A stretch of DNA of 16,244 nt from Chrysochromulina tobinii. Its lineage: Eukaryota; Haptophyta; Prymnesiales; Chrysochromulinaceae. How positions within the stretch are numbered: the stretch's first letter is position 1; each line of letters opens with the position of its first letter. Below, one piece after another: positions 7,097 through 14,958 of the stretch. The stretch covers positions 1 to 16,244 of the forward strand of contig JWZX01000968.1 in the NCBI GenBank assembly GCA_001275005.1. The letters run 5' to 3'. Both the position numbers and the translations under genes were made by a program. Below the pieces are notes generated by a model that searched no databases, was not told the origin of the DNA, and saw only the letters and a program-made list of their open reading frames with translations.

Positions 7097-7999
7097 AAAC
7101 GCGAAGCGAGAGCTTGATATGCCAGTGACCATGCCGGGCGCAAACTCAGACACAGACGATCTGCTCCTCAGCGACGACGCGGCCATGCCCGCCGCGCGCT
7201 CCGTTCCGCGCAAGCGTCCTGCGCCCAAGAGCGCCGCCGCCGCCCCGAGTGCCAAGCGTGCGTGCGCTTTTGCGTCCGAACCCGCGCTTGCACCTTCGCC
7301 TTCCGAACACCGCGAAAGACCGCGCGCCATCTCCACCTGATGCTCACATGCTCTCTCGCTCGCCCCCGTGCCTTGGCAGGCACTGCGGGCGGCTCGCGCA
7401 CCGTGGCCGCTGCACCCGTCCACCGGCCATCCCTCGCCTCGGAGCAGCACAACGCATCCTCGGAGGATGAGGAGTACAGCCAGGACGCAGGTGATGCCGA
7501 GCACATCCAGCAGATGTTCAAGAATATGATCGCCGCTCTGGACAAGCAGCGGCGCGATGGCAACGAGAAGATCGAGGCGCGCGCTGTGCTCGACCGCCAG
7601 GCCTGCCTCGCCAAGGCCATGGAGGCGATCGCCCAGGCGAAGAATCGGCACGCTGCCGAGCTCGAGGAGACCAAGGTGCAGGTGGTCAAGCGAATGGCCA
7701 AGGTGAGCTCGACGATGACCAAGAGCCTCTTCGACTACATCGCTGACGTGGAGGTCGTCCACAAGGATACCGTGGCCGCCCGCAAGCAGGCCAAGATGGA
7801 GTCTGCCGCGGTCGCCAACGACGTCAAGACCCTCCAGACGTGCGGCGAGCAAGTCTGCGCCAACCTCGAGAAGCGGCTGCAGCAGATCACGAGCAAGTCG
7901 GAGAAGGACTTCAAAGCCGCACTCGACGCGCCGGCTCCGCTCGCCGATGTGATCGCGGAGATCGAGAAGGCTACCAAGACCATCTCGTCGCGCTCGTGA
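7089..7999 (+). CDS. Two-exon nuclear-type coiled-coil protein
   Basis: Exon 1 is 7089-7257 and exon 2 is 7380-7999, giving 262 residues. The N-terminus is disordered, with an acidic/Ser patch (SDTDDLLLSDD) followed by a basic cluster (VPRKRPAPKS, SAKR) that looks like a nuclear localisation signal. A second acidic stretch (SSEDEEYSQDAGDAEH) leads into a long alpha-helical coiled coil from about residue 95 to the end (HIQQMFKNMIAALDKQRRDG, IEARAVLDRQACLAKAMEAI, ELEETKVQVVKRMAK, LEKRLQQITSKSEKDFKAAL). I do not recognise the family. The layout, a disordered NLS plus a single coiled coil, fits a chromosome-axis or other structural nuclear protein, but this is only inference. The unspliced frame of exon 1 ends at 7340, which supports splicing. 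Confidence 0.75.
7258..7379 (+). other. Intron, 122 bp, phase 1
   Basis: The donor is AAGC|GTGCGTGCGC at 7258 and the acceptor is a pyrimidine-rich tract ending CCCGTGCCTTGGCAG at 7379. Both sides are phase 1 and the joined codon is CGC (Arg). A second GTGCGC four bases on would give the wrong phase. The exon-2 frame upstream of the acceptor has no convincing start. Confidence 0.75.
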
Positions 8000-8484
8000 G
8001 CGAGCTCATGCGGAGAGGCCGAAACGCTCCCGCTCCGCTCGCCGCTTTTGGAGCGGCGCTCCCGCTCCGTTCGCCGGTCGGTCATGAGCGCGATTCTGGT
8101 CCGCCCTAGGTGGGTCTCGCAGGCTGCTACAGCTGTCGCTTAATCTTTTGTACCAAGGAATGTCACCTTTAAAACCGAACAGCAGCACGACATCGAGACC
8201 CCGACCGGACCCTACCGCCTACCCGACCCGTCTCACAAAAGATCATGCTCAAGATCGACGTCCGACGTCACCCTGACCCACGTCTCGAAAATGATGGAGG
8301 GCCGCTGTCTCAGTCCGCGTATCCTTATCCGACGTAATCCGTCCCGTGCTCCAAGTCCGATCTCTGATGCGCCCTGCGTTGCCGCCGCCGCCACTGCCAG
8401 TCACGGCATCCGGCACCTTCACCGCCCGCCGAGTCCTCTCATGCATGCTTGGACACGGCTCCGCTCCATACCGATCTCCCCCAA
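8000..8484. other. Convergent intergenic region with hairpin and short repeats
   Basis: Two genes end towards each other here. Just after the plus-strand stop there is a perfect 7-bp hairpin, CGCCGCT-TTTGG-AGCGGCG (8040-8058). It lies between two near-identical 20-bp copies of CGCTCCCGCTCCG(C/T)TCGCCG (8025-8044, 8057-8076; one mismatch). The remainder, including C-rich runs such as CCCCCGATCT around 8475-8515, shows no gene. The hairpin may act in 3' end formation, but that is speculative. Confidence 0.5.
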
Positions 8485-10547
8485 TTATCCCCCGATCTGA
8501 CCCCCGATCTCCCCCGCGTGTGCTGCATCATGGCCCTCCGGTCCGCAACGCCCCCCCGCATTCTTTCCCACGCCCGCGCCACTCGCAACAGCAAGTTCCA
8601 CAGAGTATTCCACAGAGCTCAGCTGTGCCTCCAGCAACGCGTGCTGGCCGCGCAGGCTGAGTAGCTCGCTCTGCAACACCAAGTTATGGGTGCGCAGCAC
8701 ATCGTTTCCTTCATTTGCCCGTCGGAGTGCCTGCAGCTCTCCTAGCTGCACCGCCTTCTCATCACACGCGGCTGCATGCAATCGGAGTGCCTCCATGCGC
8801 AGCGCTTCGCTCTGCTTCAGCTCCTCGGCCAAGCGCACAGCCCGCCGCGCCTCAAGCCGCTCGACGCGCACCTCGTCCGTCAGCTGTGCCACGTGCGCCC
8901 GGGACGCCTCGAGAGCTGTGGAAGCCGCCTGCAGCTCTGCGCTCAGTTCGGCGTTGCGGGGCTCGAGGGGCTGCAGAGCTATCACTTGGTGCGCGAGGGT
9001 GTTTGCTTGGACGAGGAGGGCCTCCTGGCCAGACTTCAGCGTGTCGATCGTCGCACGCGCCGCGACGAGCTCGGCTTGCATGCTCACGAGCCGCTCGTGC
9101 TCCGCCCGGAGCTCCCCTTGTAGCGACTCTCCCTCCGCACGTGCGTGGATGGTCGCGAGGTCCGACTCGGCGCGGCGGGTCTGCTCCGTCTCGAGCTCGC
9201 TCGTCATCTCGTCGTGCTGTGCGCGGGCGCGGTCGAGCTCCCTTTCAAGCAGCTCCACGTGTTGGAACAGCATCGTGCGCTCACCCTCGAGTTCCAGGCC
9301 CGCACGCCGGCTCGCAAGCAGTAGCGCGTCGGTCTGCTCGCATGCATCTGCCGCCGTCTCAAGGGCCTCAACATGCTCTCGCGTCTGCTCAAGTCGGCGC
9401 GCCTCCTCGTCCGCCCACGTATGCGTGAGCTTGTGCCACCAACGCCAGAGCGCTTGGCCCTCTCTCTGCTTCGCCCTGCTCGGGGGCCCAAGTTGCCTCC
9501 CGTCCACCTGCATGCAATGAGGGGGGCACGAAGCTAGCACTCAGCATGCAATGAGGGGATCCATCAGCATGCTTGGGGACCCAAGTGGTCTCCCATTCAC
9601 ACCTGGTAGCTCCCGCCGCTGCCACGATGGGGCTGTTTGAAGAGGACGAGTTTGAGCGCGGCAAGCTCGCTTGTCAGCTCACTGTGCGCCTCGATGAGGA
9701 ACGGCGGCAGGCCAGCGAGCGCCGGCGCACTCCCCTTGGCCTCGTTGACGGCCTCGTACACCGCCTCAACCGCCTGCTGCCTCGTGATTGCATGCGTCAG
9801 CACATCGTCCTGAGCGCCCTCATTGGCACTATCGGTTTCGCGGCCAAGCCGTCCATCGGCATGTGCCTCGAAGACCACACCCCAGCTCGAGCGCCTCGCA
9901 TCCACGCTCAGGCGCTGGAAGACCTCGGGCGGAGCCCGCCGGGTGCTGATCGGCGAGTGGTGAGCGCCTCGCTCCGCAGCCGCAGCCTGCCGTCGAGCAG
10001 CAACGATGCGCTCTTTCCACTCTGTGAAACGTTGCTGCTCTATTTCGGGGCTCCGGCGTGCTTTCCTTTGGCTCCCGGAGCCGAACGCGACGCTAGTTGG
10101 GGTGCTACGCTCCTGACGCACCGTGGGGCTGTTTGGGAGCTCAAGCGTGTTGCTGCATTCTCTGCTTTGCGAGGGCATGCGCGAGGGCGGATTGGGTGGG
10201 AACCCAGGGCTTGGGCGTTGCTTCGTGTCTGGACTGCCGGATTTGTGCCGCAGCTTGTTGAGGAGGGAATGTGCCGCAGACTCCCTGGTTGCCTGCGGGC
10301 TCTGGGATGCGTGGTCGTCATATGGGTCTTGCAAGTTCTCCGCAGCCCAGGTTCCATTGATCTCTCCCGAGTTCTCGGCGGCAGCGGCACGGGCGTGAGC
10401 TATAGTTCCTACCGCAGCTCTCGCGCGCTCGACAAGGGCCGAGGCGCTCTGGAGCGCGGCGGCATTGGCCTTGTCGCAGAAGATTCGTGGTTCTGCGTGC
10501 TCATTCGCGCGCGCCGCCGCGCTGCGCAGCCTGTGAGACTCCGCCAT
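8485..10547 (-). CDS. Two-exon long coiled-coil protein
   Basis: Exon 1 runs from the ATG at 10547 (A at -3, G at +4) to 9603 and exon 2 from 9507 to the stop at 8485, giving 655 residues. Exon 1 encodes a basic, Ala/Ser/Pro-rich N-terminal half with short helices (FTEWKERIVAARRQAAAAE, AVEAVYEAVNEAKG) between disordered stretches. Exon 2 opens with a Trp-rich segment (ALWRWWHKLTHTWADEE) and then carries an almost continuous coiled coil of about 280 residues (LLERELDRARAQHDEM, AELVAARATIDTLKSGQEA, LQAASTALEASRAHVAQL). The extreme C-terminus is Gly-rich and probably disordered. No family is recognised; long coiled coils of this kind occur in centrosomal, Golgi-tether and flagellar proteins, and nothing here decides between them. 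Read separately, each exon would be a shorter protein ending or starting in odd sequence. Confidence 0.72.
9508..9602 (-). other. Intron, 95 bp, phase 0, with duplicated splice-site sequence
   Basis: The donor is TACCAG|GTGTGAATGG at 9602 and the acceptor CATTGCATGCAG|GTGGAC ends at 9508. Both sides are phase 0, and without splicing the frame stops two codons after the donor. The first ~33 bases of the intron resemble the first ~31 bases of exon 2 (25 of 31 aligned positions by eye, one 2-base gap, mostly transitions). The intron also contains a 15-bp direct repeat (forward strand 9510-9524 and 9544-9558). Confidence 0.72.
9510..9558 (+). repeat. 15-bp direct repeat GCATGCAATGAGGGG, 34-bp spacing
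   Basis: Exact copies are at 9510-9524 and 9544-9558, and a further GCATGC is at 9567-9572. All are inside or at the edge of the 95-bp intron. On the minus strand the second copy forms the end of the acceptor (CATTGCATGCAG). Confidence 0.9.
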
Positions 10548-11274
10548 CGTTACACGCTCAAAATAGAGACCTGATGGCGAAACTCAAAATAATTTGAGGA
10601 CTCGGCTCGCTGACATGCATTTCACTTTGACTACCAGCTCCATGGACACATTGGTCACATGAGCGTGCCACTCGCACAGCCAGAATCACTGCACCACCAC
10701 CAACAAAACAAAACCCAACCCAACTCCCCGTGCGGAAGGCGGGGCGGTTCGAACAGCAGGTTGTGGGGAGGTGGGATCTAGTTTTATACAGTCTCGTAAG
10801 ACCCGAACGCACTCTATGGTTTCACCACCTGTAGGCACATGCGCCCATCATGTTCAGGTGAGCAAGTCTGACCCTTGTGATCACACCTTGGGTGCGTCCG
10901 ATGTGCGCCCTCTCCAGAGCGCCAGGCAAGTGGCATCGTCCATCGTGCATCGAGATGGGACCCGCGACCCGGCCGCGCGCGGCGCATGGGCATGTTTCTT
11001 GCTTGAGCATTGAGGTGCTATAGCGTATAGCGGTGTGTCGCGGGTGTATCATGTATCCGGGTCCCCAAAGTAAACTACACTACAGTAGTACGGTACCTCA
11101 TTCAACGCACATGAGTTTACACATGAGTCAAAGTGAGAGAGAGTGCAGCCCACAGGGACTCACGAGCATGCTCACAAGGCGGATGAGACATCACACAGTC
11201 GTCCGACTCAGACACAAGGCGGACGTGAACTGCTTGCAGAGCACCTCCTCTGCCCTCTCTCCCCGCCCCATCAT
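10548..11274. other. Gene-free stretch upstream of the coiled-coil gene
   Basis: This is 727 bp between two minus-strand genes. It should hold the promoter of the coiled-coil gene (right of 10547) and the 3' UTR of the SHIPPO gene. No open frame here looks like protein. Visible small features are an A/C-rich run (about 10690-10725), the tandem heptamer TATAGCG (about 11019-11033), and GTAGTACGGTAC near 11085, which also occurs near 6379. No tRNA or rRNA was found. Confidence 0.55.
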
Positions 11275-12213
11275 TCATACCTTCACCGAGCTCCGTGATG
11301 AGGTTGAGCGCGGCGTGCGTGAGCTTGGCGGCGTACGAGAGCTTGGGAGGAGTAGGCCGGAGCTTGGGAGGAGTAGGCCGTCGCGCTGCGCCACGTGCTC
11401 CTTACGCATCCGAATCTGGTCCTTGATGCGCGGGATGAGCTTCTCGTAATGGCCCGGCCCCAGATCGGGGCTCGCGTCGCGAGCGTTGAAATTAGGCAGC
11501 GCGCGCTGCGGAGTAGTGGTGCCAAAGGGCGCCCTGACCTTGCTCATCCGGCGCATCTCGTCTCTACAGTCGTCCAGGAGCGTTCCGTGGTTCTGCTCGT
11601 ACGTCCCCGGACCGTTGACTGTCTCCGTCTGCGGCTTCTGACCGGACATGCCGCCACGCAGCGGGCCGAAGCGGTCGAGTTTGCCGTTGAAAGAGGCCCT
11701 CAATTGGGTATAGATGGCGACCTTTGGATTCGGTGAGTAGTGATCGGGGCCGGGAACAGCCGAGCGCGACTCAGGTCGCTGCAGCGAGGTTGATTCGAAG
11801 ACGTTTCGGCTGCCGCCCAAATTCTTGTAGTACGCGTAATCGTACTGCGTGTGCGTGTTGTCATAGATGGCTCCCGGCGACGAGCTGCCAAAGAGGCTGG
11901 TGGCCAGCTCTCTCACCTCCGTTGAGTCAAAGGGCTTGCGTGTCTCCTTGCTCTGGCGAGTATTGCACATCGGGTTGGTGCCGGCGTCCTCGTACGTGTA
12001 CGGGTTGTAAAGGCCTGGATCCATTTGCGGCGGCACATTCACCTGCACACCCTGCACTCGCTTGTCGCGGACCCACGCGTACTCGGCATCCGCCTTGTGA
12101 GGCGCGTAGCCGGAACGGCCCGACTCGTACATGCCGAAGCCGACGGGAACGCGCGGACGCCCGCCAGTGCTGCCGCCAGTGCTCGTCCATGACGACATGG
12201 CGATCGATTCCAT
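11275..12213 (-). CDS. SHIPPO / sperm-tail PG-rich-repeat protein, likely flagellar
   Basis: From the ATG at 12213 (GCGCCATGG, near-ideal context) this encodes 312 residues. Five Pro-Gly-Tyr type motifs are visible: DPGLYNP (residue 65), SSPGAIY (111), VPGPDHYSP (153), NGPGTYEQ (200) and LGPGHYEK (251). The spacing of roughly 40-50 residues and the Phe-containing segments between them (FGTTTPQRALPNF) fit the SHIPPO or STPGR family. In flagellated eukaryotes these proteins bind microtubules, often inside axonemal doublets, and this one is probably cytoplasmic or axonemal with no signal peptide. The C-terminal tail is Ser/Pro/Arg-rich and contains the repeat GLLLPSS twice. The frame extends a further 18 codons upstream without an ATG, so that part is not used. 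Confidence 0.8.
   Translation of the reverse strand: MESIAMSSWTSTGGSTGGRPRVPVGFGMYESGRSGYAPHKADAEYAWVRDKRVQGVQVNVPPQMDPGLYNPYTYEDAGTNPMCNTRQSKETRKPFDSTEVRELATSLFGSSSPGAIYDNTHTQYDYAYYKNLGGSRNVFESTSLQRPESRSAVPGPDHYSPNPKVAIYTQLRASFNGKLDRFGPLRGGMSGQKPQTETVNGPGTYEQNHGTLLDDCRDEMRRMSKVRAPFGTTTPQRALPNFNARDASPDLGPGHYEKLIPRIKDQIRMRKEHVAQRDGLLLPSSGLLLPSSRTPPSSRTPRSTSSRSSVKV
11339..11380 (+). repeat. 21-bp tandem duplication in the SHIPPO gene
   Basis: The 21-bp unit GAGCTTGGGAGGAGTAGGCCG occurs twice back to back. On the coding strand it encodes the heptapeptide GLLLPSS twice, close to the C-terminus, and keeps the frame. Confidence 0.85.
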
Positions 12214-12462
12214 GGCGCCCGAGAGTCCCTCACAGGTGGGCTCCGGACGGACAGGGACGGGAGACAAGGAAGGCGTTCGGTTTCATGGCACGCAAGAGTC
12301 GCAAGATTGGGAAAGCTGAGAATTGGGAAATGAATGGTTGCATGCCACAAAGAGCATGGAAGAGCCGGAGCCGGTGAACTCAACCTCAAAGCTCCTTCTC
12401 CCCCTTCACCTTCTTTCTACATGTAGTACGAACAGAAGTAATTCCTACTCAAGCCCAACAAC

Positions 12463-13482
12463 TCAAACTCCCACTAAGCTCCTTCTCGTTTCACGCGCCC
12501 CATCAGCACAATGTCTCATCCACATTTCCGCGTCTTGCGAGTACACTTTGCGGATTCGCTCGCACGTACTCAAGGACCTGGGCTGGATGGCCAAGGTGGG
12601 TCCTGCTGCCTTGCCCTTGGCTTTGGGGTGCGGATCTCGCTGGCGGGACGACCTGTAGCCGTGCCACGACTTGTTATGCCGCCGGTTGCGTTGGCGCATG
12701 CCCGTGAAAAAGTTCCAGCTCGGCGCTTCTCCCTCCTGGCTGGTCGGAGCTCTGCCGTCGCGGCGTGGTGCGGCTCCGACCGTGCAGCCCGTCTGCCGTG
12801 CCAGAAAACGGTCGAGCTTCATTCCAAGCCCGTCGCGATCGAAGCAGACGAGCGACTCGGCTGGCCGCTGTATCGCTACAAAGAGCGCCTGTGGGTACAA
12901 GAAGATACGTGAGGGGCCCATGACACGGCGATTGATGGCGTGCACGGCGCAATCGGCGTCTAGGCCGGCACAGCTCCCAAGGAGCTGTTCCACAAAATCG
13001 ACAAGGCTCGAAAGGGTGTCGAAGGCGGTGCCCATCTCTTGAGCCGTCTCCTTGGCATCGCCACGGGAGGTCAGCTCGTTGAGTACCGACTGGAATCGCT
13101 CACAAGGCTCGCGGAGCACGGTGAATGCCGAAGCGCCTGCGACCATTGCGCTGGCGTTGCACACATCGTTCGCACAGCCACTTCCGTGGTCGTGGACGTG
13201 GATGTGCAAGCGACTCGTGTTGGTGCTCGAGCAAGGCAGCTCAAATTCATGTACGTCCGTGATGCGGCGTGGCCGGCGTCTGGCGCCTGAGTGGTACGCT
13301 GTGAGCCGCTCGAGAAGCGCGCTTGAGCCCGTTTTGGGACTCCGGAAGTAATGGAGCATGGTGGGTGGCAGCTGTGATGTTGGAGTGCTCTGCCAGAGGT
13401 CGGTCATGCGGAAGCGCAAGAAAGGTGCGACCCAGTCGCGGGGCGCTCGCATAGGTAAGCCGCCTTCCCACCAGTCGCGCAT
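12463..13482 (-). CDS. PAPS-dependent sulfotransferase (carbohydrate type), N-terminus probably incomplete
   Basis: From the ATG at 13482 this encodes 339 residues. The 5'-phosphosulfate loop FRSPKTGSS is at residues 46-54 and the 3'-phosphate site LREPCERFQS at 123-132. These are the two PAPS-binding motifs of the P-loop sulfotransferases, which transfer sulfate to sugar hydroxyls, usually in the Golgi. The C-terminal ERIRKVYSQDAEMWMRHC also fits this group. There is no signal anchor. The frame continues upstream of 13482 through plausible protein (KVCYFTGTDPSNTPRVIRAS) to about 13578, where a stop is preceded by a CTCAG acceptor-like site. The true N-terminus, with a membrane anchor, is therefore probably in an upstream exon that would overlap the 5' region of the divergent gene at 13770. 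Confidence 0.75.
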   Translation of the reverse strand: MRDWWEGGLPMRAPRDWVAPFLRFRMTDLWQSTPTSQLPPTMLHYFRSPKTGSSALLERLTAYHSGARRRPRRITDVHEFELPCSSTNTSRLHIHVHDHGSGCANDVCNASAMVAGASAFTVLREPCERFQSVLNELTSRGDAKETAQEMGTAFDTLSSLVDFVEQLLGSCAGLDADCAVHAINRRVMGPSRIFLYPQALFVAIQRPAESLVCFDRDGLGMKLDRFLARQTGCTVGAAPRRDGRAPTSQEGEAPSWNFFTGMRQRNRRHNKSWHGYRSSRQRDPHPKAKGKAAGPTLAIQPRSLSTCERIRKVYSQDAEMWMRHCADGARETRRSLVGV

Positions 13483-13769
13483 ACGCGCCGACGCACGGAT
13501 GACGCGCGGAGTATTAGACGGGTCCGTGCCGGTGAAATAACAGACTTTGCCCCAAAAGGAAACCGAGGTGCACTCTAGCTGAGGTCAATAGCCAACCGTG
13601 CCATAAAAATCGCTCCGAGCGTATCCGGATAATGTTCACGTATACGATACAATTGTACGCGGGCCGTCCATGAATTGAGCGTGTGTTGCCACGCCAGACG
13701 CGTCCGATCTTTGGCGGAAGCGCGCGCGAGTGGCGCACCCTCTCCACCCTTTTTGGGGCCTCCACTGCG
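13483..13769. promoter_or_regulatory. Divergent 5' region of the sulfotransferase and doublecortin-like genes
   Basis: About 290 bp separate the two annotated starts. The part nearest the sulfotransferase (13483 to about 13578) stays open in its frame and is probably coding. The remainder should hold the promoter of both genes and perhaps an N-terminal sulfotransferase exon. No clear core promoter motif is visible. Confidence 0.45.
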
Positions 13770-14648
13770 ATGCCCCCAGCAGCAGCCGGCTCGACGTCCG
13801 GCCTCTACTCGCAGTACGCGGCTGCGGCGCAGCCTCGGCCCGGTTCTCCGCAGCGCCGTGGCAACAGGAACGCGTCGGGCCACAAGACCACGCGCTCGGC
13901 CGTTCTGCGAGCTGCTGGCGTCAGGCTCTGCTGCTACCTCAATCAGGAGATGGACCGTGCGTCGTCAACAATCGTGCAGCTGCCGGCGGACTGCGACACG
14001 CTAGAGGAGGTGATCCCGTACATCCAAAAGAAGCTACAGCTCGACAAGCGCATGCTCTTCGTTGCCGAGCTCTTCACGCCGACTGGTGATCTGATTAACT
14101 CGTGGGATCAGCTTGTGCAGGCCGCACAAACTGATACGCCGATCATAATCGGGTGCGGCGAGCCCTTCGACGCGATGCGCGTGCCCAACGCGCTCCTCGA
14201 GATGCACCTCAACGGTGGCGGCCGAAAGGCTGTCAAGCGCGTCACGCGGGAGCTCAAGGACAAGCGCCTCGCCGAGCGGCAAGACCGTGCGGAGATGGTA
14301 CGCCAGGCGGGGCACGGGGTCTTGCCGATTGCAGCGGCGAACGCGCGTGAGCAGAAAGTGGAGTCCAAGCACGAGACCGCCAATCTGATGCGCCAGCGGT
14401 ACATGCAGGGCCTCGCGTACACACAGCAGCAGCAGCAGGAGTTACTCGACAGCGTCTATCAAAACGTGACGGCACAAAAGATGGAGGCGCAGGAGTCGAA
14501 GGCAACTCGGGCAGAGCAGGAGGCAGAGCGGCGCGAGCGGCTTCGCATGGAGAAAATCCAGCAGCAGGAGGAGCTCAAGAGGGCGCGCGAAGCAACGATG
14601 GCCCTCGTGCGGAGGCAGCATGACGCAGCCCTTCAGCCCCTAAGGTGA
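13770..14648 (+). CDS. Doublecortin-like domain plus coiled coil, probable microtubule-associated protein
   Basis: From the ATG at 13770 (G at -3) this encodes 292 residues; the open frame extends further upstream only from a GTG. The first 45 residues are basic, Ala/Pro-rich and disordered. A ubiquitin-fold-like domain lies at about residues 50-135, with VRLCCYLNQ, IQKKLQL, LFTPTGDLINSWDQL and IIIGCGEPFD. The pattern of tripartite G-x-x-I/V, a 'DxL' and a final G-x-x-F resembles doublecortin domains, which bind microtubules. From about 155 to the end the protein is a highly charged coiled coil (RKAVKRVTRELKDKRLAER, AEQEAERRERLRMEKIQQQE). The domain assignment is by eye and is the weak point; another ubiquitin-like fold is possible. 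It runs in the same direction as the ADF-H gene 310 bp downstream. Confidence 0.6.
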   Translation: MPPAAAGSTSGLYSQYAAAAQPRPGSPQRRGNRNASGHKTTRSAVLRAAGVRLCCYLNQEMDRASSTIVQLPADCDTLEEVIPYIQKKLQLDKRMLFVAELFTPTGDLINSWDQLVQAAQTDTPIIIGCGEPFDAMRVPNALLEMHLNGGGRKAVKRVTRELKDKRLAERQDRAEMVRQAGHGVLPIAAANAREQKVESKHETANLMRQRYMQGLAYTQQQQQELLDSVYQNVTAQKMEAQESKATRAEQEAERRERLRMEKIQQQEELKRAREATMALVRRQHDAALQPLR

Positions 14649-14958
14649 TGCGGCGAGACGATGTGGGGCGTGTGGCACGTTTATGGCGTATAAGCTGTAG
14701 AGCTCTCTATGCGCACAGGGAGCATGGAGCATGGCCAAGAGTGTCGTTTCCTCACAAGGGTGCCCCCGACGCAGCGCGAGGATTCCTGATCCTGTGACGT
14801 TTAACTCCAATAACTGTGAGTGCCACATAACTGGCGCATCCGTACTCCGAAAGCAGTCTGCGCCCTCAAAGGTGTGTCTCCACGGGACCGGTGGTCGTGC
14901 GCCATGCCGACTTGGCAACGGAACGTGAACGTGAACTTCGAAAGTGACGAAACTTGCG
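14649..14958. other. Intergenic region between two plus-strand genes
   Basis: This 310-bp stretch has no convincing gene on either strand. It includes AGAGCTCT (palindromic, near 14699), GGAGCATGGAGCATGG (near 14719) and a tandem AACGTG (near 14923) shortly before the next start codon. It should contain the promoter of the ADF-H gene. Confidence 0.5.

Noticed and set aside
6998-7852. 284-codon open frame antisense to the spliced coiled-coil gene
   Set aside because: It is the complement of a helical coiled coil, and its start lies at an alternative codon; the plus strand has good splice sites, an NLS and a coiled coil.
7380-7999. SYCP3/Cor1-like chromosome-axis protein
   Set aside because: Layout (disordered NLS plus a C-terminal coiled coil) is similar, but I see no family-specific residues, so no such name is given.
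8690-9520. 276-codon Ser/Arg-rich plus-strand frame
   Set aside because: It is the shadow of the coiled coil on the minus strand; Ser/Ala/Arg bias is what the complement of Glu/Ala/Leu-rich helix gives.
9573-10574. 333-codon plus-strand frame opposite exon 1 of the coiled-coil gene
   Set aside because: It shows no recognisable domain; the minus-strand frame has an ideal ATG context and a phase-matching splice to exon 2. I cannot fully exclude it without transcripts.
10743-10756. GGTTCGAAC as the B box of a tRNA gene
   Set aside because: The flanking bases do not pair into a T-arm on either strand and no A box or acceptor stem lies at the right distance.
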